Source: Bacilli bacterium (GTDB lineage Bacteria; Bacillota_I; Bacilli_A; RFN20; CAG-826). From it: a stretch of DNA of 5,947 nt. Below the pieces are notes generated by a model. It did not search any database. It was given only the letters and a program-made list of their open reading frames with translations, and had not been told where the DNA came from. Below, piece by piece: positions 1-4,827 of the stretch (position 1 is the first letter of the stretch; each line of letters begins with the position of its first letter). A program made the position numbers and the translations under genes. The DNA is taken from NCBI GenBank assembly GCA_017531065.1, contig JAFXLR010000106.1, positions 1 through 5,947 on the forward strand. The letters are read 5' to 3'.

Positions 1-309
1 AATGCGGTGGACGAGGATGGCGAGAACATCGCCTTCGTCGACTGCACCATCTATGATGGAGGTCGTATCAGTTATAACGCCGAGAAAAAAGGTGGCCTCA
101 ATGATATGAAGAAAGCCATCGCTGCCGAAGGTGAGAACAACTACATCATCAACGGCTCATTCATCGATGAGGGTGGCTTACAGCTCCAGATCGGTGGCAA
201 CAGCGACCTCGATGGCGGTTTCAACAAATACCATTACATCACCAAAGACTGCATCCGTCTTGGTGAGGCCTATGGCAACATCCTTGTTGAGAACAACATC
301 ATCGAATAA
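1..309 (+). CDS. C-terminal part of a probable right-handed beta-helix protein (5' end outside window)
   Basis: The frame is open from the first base and ends at TAA 307-309, giving 102 visible residues of a longer protein. A GTG at 7 could be read as a start, but it has no ribosome binding site in view and the coding pattern continues to the window edge, so I treat the gene as truncated at its 5' side. The residues alternate short hydrophobic strands with Gly/Asn/Asp turns (NIAFVDCTIYDGG, NYIINGSFIDEGG, GNILVENNIIE), and the closing run resembles the rungs of parallel beta-helix proteins such as pectate-lyase-like or carbohydrate-binding/-cleaving enzymes. No catalytic residues can be assigned. 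The sugar-related neighbourhood fits a polysaccharide role, but that is inference. The gene is followed 17 bases later by a strong terminator. The reading frame is firm; the fold is moderately supported; the function is unknown. Confidence 0.6.
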   Translation, partial: NAVDEDGENIAFVDCTIYDGGRISYNAEKKGGLNDMKKAIAAEGENNYIINGSFIDEGGLQLQIGGNSDLDGGFNKYHYITKDCIRLGEAYGNILVENNIIE

Positions 310-326
310 CCCTCGCACAATTAAAG

Positions 327-356
327 AAAAACCCATGATTTGCATGGGTTTTTTTG
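327..356. terminator. bidirectional intrinsic terminator between convergent genes
   Basis: A perfect 11-bp stem (AAAAACCCATG at 327-337 and CATGGGTTTTT at 343-353) encloses the 5-base loop ATTTG. On the plus strand it runs into seven T's (349-355), then G and TTTT. On the minus strand it runs into TTTTT, C and TTT, read from the A-rich side. It lies 17 bases after the stop of the beta-helix gene and just past the stop of the minus-strand regulator, so it can end both transcripts. Confidence 0.9.
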
Positions 357-358
357 TT

Positions 359-1312
359 TTATTTGCCGATATATTCTTCGATAGCCTTAAGGGAATCTTG
401 ATCGTTATAGATGAGCTCGAACTTGCCGGTTTCAAGGGTTGGGCCATCATAATATGTCCCGTATTTCTTCCTGTATTCTTTAGGGGTGCATCCGAATCTC
501 TTTAAGAACATCTTGTTCATGTATTTGGAATCGGAGAAACCGGATTCGTAAGAGATCTCAAGAAGGGTCTTCTCTTTGTTGGCCATTAAACGGATGCATT
601 GCTCCATCCTCTTGATGTTGACGAATTCCTGGAAGGTCATGCCAAATGAGGAAGAGAAGATATGCGATAAGTGGGTGACAGAAAGATTCTCTTTAGAGGC
701 GATATCCTCAAGCCTAATCTGGGAGTCGAAGTTCGCGTCGATATAGGAGATGATTCTCTCCATCCTGCTCTTCTTCCTGTTGAATCTTTCTTTCTGGACC
801 TCATTGATGACTTTGTAGTCGAGGTGGCGGTAGATGTAGGCAAGGGCCTTGGAAATGGAAGCGACGACATCAAGTTGGAAATAGTTGGTTTCCGAGAAGT
901 AAGCGATAGCAGCATCGGTGAAAAGCTTGCACACATGCGCATAATCCTCCGCGTTCAGATAGGAACGGAGGTTGCCGCTTTTGAAGACGGAGCTATGGAT
1001 CTGAGGGAAATATTCCCTTAAGAAGTGGTTGCTGATTTGAATGAAAAGGGAAGTCGCTCCGCCAGAATCAGGTTTATTATCATCGAGGTTGGAGGAGAGA
1101 CTATGGACGTCGCCAGAGTTGATGAAAATGGTATCGCCTGGCGCGTACATGTATGTGGCGTTATTGATCTCGAGGATGCCTTTTCCGCTCAAAGTGAGGA
1201 GGATCTCAAAGTCATTATGAAGATGGTTCTCAACGAACTTGATCTTGTTGACGAACATCTTGATGTGTTTGACCTTGGGATATTTGACTATCTCAATTCG
1301 AGAACTTTCCAT
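359..1312 (-). CDS. AraC/XylS-family transcriptional regulator with N-terminal cupin sensor
   Basis: A 317-residue DNA-binding regulator, a typical length for two-domain AraC proteins. Residues about 8-75 form a cupin-like sensor: metal- or ligand-type His30, His32 and Glu36 in ENHLHNDFE, then GKGILEIN, then YAPGDTIFINSGDVHSL. Residues about 184-283 hold the paired helix-turn-helix domain. The first HTH is around LEDIASKENLSVTHLSHIF (201-219), and the second carries the family signature SGFSDSKYMNKMFLKRFGCTP (257-277) followed by KEYRKKY. About 33 residues extend past the HTH domain. The ligand is probably a sugar or oligosaccharide, judging from the divergent glycosidase gene (inference). 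Start at ATG 1310-1312 keeps the whole cupin; no good Shine-Dalgarno precedes it, only a U-rich leader. It is divergent from the GH3 gene across a 515-base region and is its most likely activator; the substrate cannot be read from sequence. Confidence 0.93.
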   Translation of the reverse strand: MESSRIEIVKYPKVKHIKMFVNKIKFVENHLHNDFEILLTLSGKGILEINNATYMYAPGDTIFINSGDVHSLSSNLDDNKPDSGGATSLFIQISNHFLREYFPQIHSSVFKSGNLRSYLNAEDYAHVCKLFTDAAIAYFSETNYFQLDVVASISKALAYIYRHLDYKVINEVQKERFNRKKSRMERIISYIDANFDSQIRLEDIASKENLSVTHLSHIFSSSFGMTFQEFVNIKRMEQCIRLMANKEKTLLEISYESGFSDSKYMNKMFLKRFGCTPKEYRKKYGTYYDGPTLETGKFELIYNDQDSLKAIEEYIGK

Positions 1313-1344
1313 AATCTAAAAAATCGAAAGAAAATGCGTAAATA

Positions 1345-1373
1345 ATCTTAACCAAAAAACGCAACTTTGTCCA
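1345..1373 (-). promoter_or_regulatory. putative sigma-A promoter of the AraC regulator
   Basis: Read on the minus strand, TGGACA (1373-1368; 5 of 6 to TTGACA) is followed by exactly 17 bases and TAAGAT (1350-1345; 4 of 6 to TATAAT). A start near 1338 would give a leader of about 26 bases before the ATG. One CGCAA/TTGCG copy (1360-1364) lies in the spacer, which would suit autoregulation. The assignment rests on consensus match and position only. Confidence 0.5.
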
Positions 1374-1470
1374 TATAACATGATTATCTATTTTTTGCGT
1401 TCTTTACATTTAGAAAACTTTAGACAAATTATCCAAAAAAGGAGAAAAGAGAATCCTCCCATTACTAGTG

Positions 1471-1490
1471 ACTTTTTGAAGCTAAAAAGT
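1471..1490. repeat. 7-bp AT-rich inverted repeat
   Basis: ACTTTTT (1471-1477) and AAAAAGT (1484-1490) pair perfectly around the loop GAAGCT. It has no GC-rich core and no gene ends nearby, so it is not a convincing terminator; it could be a protein site or simply a by-product of A and T runs. Confidence 0.3.
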
Positions 1491-1544
1491 GCCAAAAAAG
1501 CCCACCAAATCTTAAATTCAAGGCAACTGTAATTATCAAAAAAA

Positions 1545-1576
1545 CTTTTTGCCATCGTCATTTTTTGACGCAAAAG
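1545..1576. repeat. bulged inverted repeat carrying a CGCAA motif
   Basis: CTTTTTG (1545-1551) and CGTCA (1556-1560) pair with TGACG (1566-1570) and CAAAAG (1571-1576) around a TTTTT loop, leaving CCAT bulged on the left arm. That gives about 11 pairs. It may be an operator dyad or a weak RNA hairpin; nothing decides between these. Confidence 0.3.
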
Positions 1577-1697
1577 CAGGGGAGATCCAACCCCAAAAGA
1601 AAACGGACAATTTTGTGATTTTCGCCAATTTCGAAAAACGATTATTTTGCGATATTTGAGCCTTCGAAACCCCTTTCAAAGAGGGAGAATCGCAGGA

Positions 1698-1723
1698 TTA
1701 TTTTTTGCACTCGCAATAAAAAA
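1698..1723. repeat. imperfect dyad upstream of the glycosidase promoter
   Basis: The arms TTATTTTTTGC (1698-1708) and GCAATAAAAAA (1713-1723) are near-complementary around ACTC, with TTGC/GCAA as the perfect inner part and two mismatches farther out. It ends 29 bases before the proposed glycosidase -35 box, a usual place for an AraC-type activator to bind, and includes one CGCAA copy. Confidence 0.35.
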
Positions 1724-1752
1724 GGAAACCGAAAATCGCAAGTTAATCATTT

Positions 1753-1767
1753 TTGGAAACGCTTACA
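1753..1767 (+). promoter_or_regulatory. cre-like (CcpA/LacI-family) operator over the -35 box
   Basis: The 15 bases TTGGAAACGCTTACA fit every fixed position of the relaxed catabolite-responsive element WTGNAANCGNWNNCW and carry the central CG of LacI-family operators. The site coincides with the proposed -35 box of the GH3 promoter. In Bacillota, CcpA bound there would block RNA polymerase when preferred sugars are present; a local LacI-type repressor is an alternative. The match is seen directly; the binding protein is inferred. Confidence 0.6.
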
Positions 1768-1781
1768 TATTTTTTGATAAT
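1753..1781 (+). promoter_or_regulatory. putative sigma-A promoter of the GH3 operon
   Basis: TTGGAA (1753-1758; 4 of 6 to TTGACA) is separated by 17 bases from GATAAT (1776-1781; 5 of 6 to TATAAT). This predicts a start near 1788 and a leader of about 40 bases. TATAAA at 1789-1794 is an alternative -10, but its best -35 (TTACAT, 1763-1768) is 20 bases away. The weak -35 would fit dependence on an activator. Confidence 0.45.
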
Positions 1782-1799
1782 AGGCGACTATAAATATAG

Positions 1800-1816
1800 T
1801 TGCGCGCAAATGCGCA
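1800..1816 (+). promoter_or_regulatory. leader palindrome/hairpin just before the GH3 ribosome binding site
   Basis: TTGCGCGCAA (1800-1809) is a perfect 10-base palindrome made of two back-to-back copies of the repeated pentamer. The overlapping TGCGC (1801-1805) and GCGCA (1812-1816) can form a 5-bp hairpin with loop GCAAAT. It abuts the Shine-Dalgarno AAAGGA (1818-1823), which precedes the ATG at 1828. It could be an operator site, an mRNA-stabilising hairpin, or a modulator of translation start. Confidence 0.4.
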
Positions 1817-1827
1817 GAAAGGAAACT

Positions 1828-4239
1828 ATGAAAAAATCTAACTTTTGGCTAGGTTTATCAGCAGTTGGACTCAGTCTTTCGATCGTCGCTGCCGCAGGTT
1901 CCACATTGGCCTTTGGCCCTTACGAGAACCTCATCAACGACGCTCTTGGACTCAACGTTCAGCAGATTGGTAAGAGCTTCCGTTCCGAATTCGCCGAGGA
2001 AGACGGCAGTCTTTCCGACGATGGCTGGAAAAAGATGATCAAAGCCTCTTACGATTTCTGCGTGAAGGAAGAGGAACAGGGTTCCGTCCTTCTCAAGAAC
2101 GACAACAACGTCCTTCCGCTCAAAGAGAACGAGCGTAAAGTCACCGTCTTCGGTTACAACGCCGCTCACTTATTCCATCGTTCCGGTGCGGGTGGTGCTG
2201 CCCCTAACGATGCCTACGTCGTCCGTCTCAGTGAGGCTTTCCAGAAAGCCGGCATTGAATGGAACCCAACCGTTTGGAACCTCTACAAACCAACGGCGAA
2301 GTTCTCCGCTGAGAGAGTCTCTGCTTCGTCTAACACCGACCCAGAGCAACCAGTCAGCATCTACACTGACGATGTCAAAGACACCTTCAAAGATTACAAT
2401 GGCGCCGCCATCGTCGTCTTCCGCCGTTGCGGTACCGAAGATAGCGACCCAGCTAAGGGCGCCCTCGACCTCAAACCAAACGAGGCTGCCTTGCTTGAGA
2501 TGATCAAAGAGTCTGGTCAGTTCCAAAAGACCATCGTCATGATCAACTCCCCATTCCCAATGTCGCTTAACTACGCCGATGAAGAGAAGTATGGCGTTGA
2601 TGCCGTCCTTTACTTCGGCGTTCCTGGCTACTACTCCATGGAAGGCGTCGCCAATGTCCTTATTGGCAAAGCCAACCCAAGTGGCCATACCTGCGTCACT
2701 TTCCCAGCTCACTGCTCCAACAGCGCGGCTTTCCAGAACTTCGGAAACCCACAGTTCAGCGGTGGTGGCGGAAACTACGTCATTTACCAAGAAGGCATCT
2801 ACGTTGGCTACAAGTACTATGAGACCCGTTATGCCGACTGTGTCTTAGGCAGAGGCAACGCTGACGGCGATGCCGGTGTCTATGAAGAAGGCGATACCTC
2901 CTGGACCTATGACCACGAGGTTGCTTACCCATTCGGTTTCGGTCTTAGCTACGTCGACTTCAAACAGAAGATGACCTCCCTTACCTACAACGCCGAGACC
3001 GATGAGATCGAAGCGGAAATCGAAGTCGAGAACCTCGGAGACATCGAAGGCAAAGATGCCGCTCAGCTCTTCGCTCAGGTTCCTTACACCGAAGGTGGAC
3101 TTCCAAAATCCGCCATTCAGCTCCTTGGCTACGAAAAGGTCACCGTCCCAGCCCATGGCAAAGTGACTGCCAAAATCAGCGCCCCACGTTACTTCCTCGC
3201 TTCCTATGATCCAGAGAAGGACAACGGCGATTCAAAGGGCGGATACGTCCTTGAAGATGGCAAGTACTACTTCGCTTGCGGAAACGGCGTCCACGAAGCC
3301 TTAAACAACATCCTTGGCAAGACCGCTCCAGGCAAAGCCCTCATCGACCACAGAGGCAACGCTTATACCGCTGACCTTGACTGTGTCAAAGAGCTCGATA
3401 TCGCCGGTGCTGTAAATGCCTATGCCAAGTCCGTCTACAACAAAGACGTCGACGTCACCAACCAGTTCGAAGACGCTGATGTCAACTACTGGGCTAAAGA
3501 TGAGGAGAAGATCACCTATCTTAGCCGTGACAACTGGCAAGAAACCTGGCCAACTGGCCCAGATCACCATATCACTGCCACCAGCGAGATGAAGGATGCC
3601 CTTAACATGAGCAAACTTTATAGCAAACCAGCCGATGCCCCATCCTACACCGATGGCAAAGGCACCCTCTATGAAGTTGAGCTTGAAAACCCAATCAAGT
3701 TCTCCGATGTCGCTACCTGGGAATACGATGACCCACGTTGGGATGACTTCATCAAACAGATGTCCCTCAACGATCTCACCATCTCCATGTCCGACAACCG
3801 TGGTATCCTCGCTGTCCCAAGCGTCGGTAAGCCAACCAACTCCATCGCCGAAGGTCCAGAAGGACTTCTCATGCCATACGCTTATGGTGATGGCCGCTGG
3901 GCAACTGGCTTCGCCACCGGTCCTGTCTACACCTCCACTTGGGATCACACCATGCAAGCCAACCTTGGCAAGTTCTATGGTGAAGATGCCCTTTACTGTG
4001 GTGTCTCCGGTGTCAACGCCCCAGGCGCTAACATCTGCCGTACCGCCTACACTTCCCGTGCTTCTGAGTACATGTCAGAAGATGGTGTCATGAACTACTA
4101 CACCGCCAGCAACATCATCAAAGCTGCTCGCGAAAAAGGTTTGATCATGAACATCAAACACTGCTTCCTCAACAACCAGGAAACCAACCGTCAGAGAATC
4201 GCGACCTTCTGCAACGAGCAGGCGATCCGCGAAATCTAA
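1828..4239 (+). CDS. GH3 beta-glucosidase-like protein, permuted domains, 5' part up to in-frame stop
   Basis: Encodes 803 residues of a secreted or surface glycoside hydrolase, likely removing glucose or a similar sugar from beta-linked glycans. MKKSNFW plus the hydrophobic run at about 7-29 forms a signal peptide or anchor. Residues about 70-375 match the GH3 C-terminal domain: GSVLLKND (85-92), NPSG (283-286) and YPFGFGLSY (367-375). An Fn3-like domain (about 380-490) includes VENLGDIEGKDAAQLF from residue 400 and LLGYEKVTVPAHGKV from 432. After a linker with YLSRDNW (564-570) comes the catalytic barrel from about 645, with EGP (675-677; most GH3 enzymes have DGP here), SRASEYMSED (743-752) and the substrate-binding Lys777-His778 in KHCFLNNQETNR. 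This C-Fn3-N order is known from some Ruminococcus and Butyrivibrio beta-glucosidases. ATG 1828 is chosen because AAAGGA stands 4 bases before it and the signal segment follows; a TTG at 1753 lies in the promoter. The TAA removes the nucleophile region. Confidence 0.9.
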   Translation: MKKSNFWLGLSAVGLSLSIVAAAGSTLAFGPYENLINDALGLNVQQIGKSFRSEFAEEDGSLSDDGWKKMIKASYDFCVKEEEQGSVLLKNDNNVLPLKENERKVTVFGYNAAHLFHRSGAGGAAPNDAYVVRLSEAFQKAGIEWNPTVWNLYKPTAKFSAERVSASSNTDPEQPVSIYTDDVKDTFKDYNGAAIVVFRRCGTEDSDPAKGALDLKPNEAALLEMIKESGQFQKTIVMINSPFPMSLNYADEEKYGVDAVLYFGVPGYYSMEGVANVLIGKANPSGHTCVTFPAHCSNSAAFQNFGNPQFSGGGGNYVIYQEGIYVGYKYYETRYADCVLGRGNADGDAGVYEEGDTSWTYDHEVAYPFGFGLSYVDFKQKMTSLTYNAETDEIEAEIEVENLGDIEGKDAAQLFAQVPYTEGGLPKSAIQLLGYEKVTVPAHGKVTAKISAPRYFLASYDPEKDNGDSKGGYVLEDGKYYFACGNGVHEALNNILGKTAPGKALIDHRGNAYTADLDCVKELDIAGAVNAYAKSVYNKDVDVTNQFEDADVNYWAKDEEKITYLSRDNWQETWPTGPDHHITATSEMKDALNMSKLYSKPADAPSYTDGKGTLYEVELENPIKFSDVATWEYDDPRWDDFIKQMSLNDLTISMSDNRGILAVPSVGKPTNSIAEGPEGLLMPYAYGDGRWATGFATGPVYTSTWDHTMQANLGKFYGEDALYCGVSGVNAPGANICRTAYTSRASEYMSEDGVMNYYTASNIIKAAREKGLIMNIKHCFLNNQETNRQRIATFCNEQAIREI
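4237..4239 (+). other. in-frame TAA replacing a conserved tyrosine codon
   Basis: Codon 804 of the GH3 frame is TAA between REI and LRPFE. Tyr is the usual residue at this place in the family, and TAC is the gene's favoured Tyr codon, so a single C-to-A change accounts for it. TAA followed by T is an efficient stop context, and the other complete genes here also end in TAA, which argues against reassignment. Confidence 0.85.
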
Positions 4240-4287
4240 TTACGTCCATTCGAAGGCGCCCTCACCAAAGGTGAAGGTCTTGGCATC

Positions 4288-4827
4288 ATGACCTCTTACA
4301 ACCGTATCGGTCTCCGTTATGCCGCCGCCCACGATAGACTCGCCTTCAACGTCATGCGTTCTGAATGGGCCTACAAAGGTCTCATCATCGATGACGCTTT
4401 GACTGGTAGCAATACCGACCAATACTCCAACACCGCCGCCATGATCCTTGGCGGAACCGAAGTCTTCTGTCTCGACGGTGGACGTGGTTCCCTCATCCGT
4501 CAGCTTATCGAAGGCTCCGGAGATGATGGCTACTTACTCCAGCTTTGCCAGAAAGCAAATAAGGATATTATGTACGCCTACGCCCAGTCTTGGATGGGTG
4601 ACGCCGGCCGTGCCGCTGCTGAAGCTGCCGAAAAAGGCGAGAACCCAGTCGAAGAAGAAGGACCAAAAGAGCAGTTCAAGTGGTGGAAACCAGTCGTCGG
4701 AACAATCGATGGCGTCATCGGCGTCTTCGCTCTTGCTTCGATCGCTTGCTTCGTCATCTTCACCTTCGTCAAGAAAGTCGAACCAAAGAAAGATGTTGAA
4801 GATACCACCGAAGGAGGTAACGCATAA
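4288..4827 (+). CDS. 3' part of the GH3 gene: end of catalytic barrel plus membrane anchor
   Basis: In the same frame as the upstream part, coding resumes immediately after the stop (LRPFEGALTKGEG from 4240). The first ATG is at 4288, which would give a 179-residue product, but it has no good ribosome binding site and lies inside the family motif MTSYNR, so independent translation is unlikely. The segment carries GLIIDDAL, where the second Asp (856 in full-length numbering) aligns with the GH3 catalytic nucleophile, usually found as SD followed by Trp or another residue. Next come a Glu/Lys-rich linker (about 925-950), a WW pair (952-953), a membrane helix (about 960-981) and a charged tail KKVEPKKDVEDTTEGG. 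The tail would lie in the cytoplasm if the helix follows an extracellular barrel. It overlaps the next gene by one base. Alone it would not form a working enzyme. Confidence 0.75.
   Translation: MTSYNRIGLRYAAAHDRLAFNVMRSEWAYKGLIIDDALTGSNTDQYSNTAAMILGGTEVFCLDGGRGSLIRQLIEGSGDDGYLLQLCQKANKDIMYAYAQSWMGDAGRAAAEAAEKGENPVEEEGPKEQFKWWKPVVGTIDGVIGVFALASIACFVIFTFVKKVEPKKDVEDTTEGGNA
4811..4817 (+). promoter_or_regulatory. strong Shine-Dalgarno inside the end of the GH3 gene
   Basis: AAGGAGG lies 9 bases before ATG 4827 and 12 before the second ATG at 4830, so it favours 4827 as the start of the next gene. It can load ribosomes independently of the premature stop upstream, although polarity from that stop could still lower expression. 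Confidence 0.85.

Larger units (their letters stand above)
1313..1752. other. AT-rich divergent intergenic region with repeated CGCAA/TTGCG motifs
   Basis: This stretch is far richer in A and T than the flanking genes and holds no convincing gene. It contains the regulator promoter (listed separately), six of the eight CGCAA/TTGCG pentamers seen in the whole divergent region, and several small dyads. One pair forms an inverted repeat, AACGCAA 1358-1364 with TTGCGTT 1395-1401. GATTAT followed by a T run and TGC occurs at about 1382-1399, 1640-1651 and 1696-1708. The long separation between the two genes and the motif repetition suggest a regulatory region with several protein sites; no RNA gene or riboswitch fold was recognised. 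Confidence 0.6.
1358..1809. repeat. dispersed CGCAA/TTGCG pentamers, candidate operator half-sites
   Basis: The pentamer is found in forward orientation (CGCAA) at 1360-1364, 1569-1573, 1712-1716, 1737-1741 and 1805-1809, and reversed (TTGCG) at 1395-1399, 1647-1651 and 1800-1804. Around one copy would be expected by chance in such AT-rich DNA. Most are flanked by A or T runs. Copies sit in the regulator promoter spacer, upstream of the glycosidase promoter, and back-to-back as the palindrome TTGCGCGCAA in the glycosidase leader (1800-1809). An operator role for the divergent AraC protein is inference. Confidence 0.45.
1828..4827 (+). pseudogene. full GH3 beta-glucosidase-like gene interrupted by one in-frame TAA
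   Basis: Read through codon 804, the frame is 999 codons from ATG 1828 to TAA 4825-4827 and makes a complete, domain-rearranged GH3 enzyme: membrane segment, GH3 C-terminal domain, Fn3-like domain, linker, TIM-barrel catalytic domain, second membrane segment (about 960-981) and charged tail. The stop falls in REI*LRPFE, where family members usually have REIYLRPFE, so one base change from TAC or TAT explains it. The frame is unchanged on both sides and family motifs continue, so no other damage is apparent. As written, the barrel is cut before its nucleophile and the product should be inactive. The entry is given so that the two halves are read as one gene; whether the stop is biological or a sequence error cannot be told here. 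Confidence 0.75.

Noticed and set aside
1388..1573. 61-codon minus-strand open frame inside the intergenic region
   Set aside because: It consists of Phe/Lys/Leu residues dictated by A and T runs, has no ribosome binding site, and lies over repeated regulatory motifs; its composition is unlike the real genes.
1578..1595. GGGG/CCCC hairpin and a minus-strand TTGGATC resembling the 3' end of 16S rRNA
   Set aside because: Only four G-C pairs and a seven-base similarity, with no surrounding rRNA sequence; chance resemblance is enough.
1753..1827. TTG start that would add 25 residues to the GH3 protein
   Set aside because: These bases hold the cre-like site, promoter and ribosome binding site; ATG 1828 has AAAGGA upstream and directly begins a signal-type segment.
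1313..1827. CRISPR array, tRNA or known riboswitch in the long intergenic region
   Set aside because: No regularly spaced long repeats, no cloverleaf, and no conserved riboswitch core were seen; the repeated pentamers are irregularly spaced and in both orientations.
2170..2790. 206-codon minus-strand frame within the GH3 gene
   Set aside because: It is antisense to clear GH3 domain sequence and arises from the strong C-ending codon preference; no known protein features.
3301..3957. 218-codon minus-strand frame within the GH3 gene
   Set aside because: Antisense shadow of the linker and barrel region, with no ribosome site or recognisable domain.
4237..4239. Reassignment of TAA as a sense codon
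   Set aside because: The beta-helix gene, the regulator and the GH3 frame all end naturally at TAA, and only one internal TAA is seen, so a code change is not supported.
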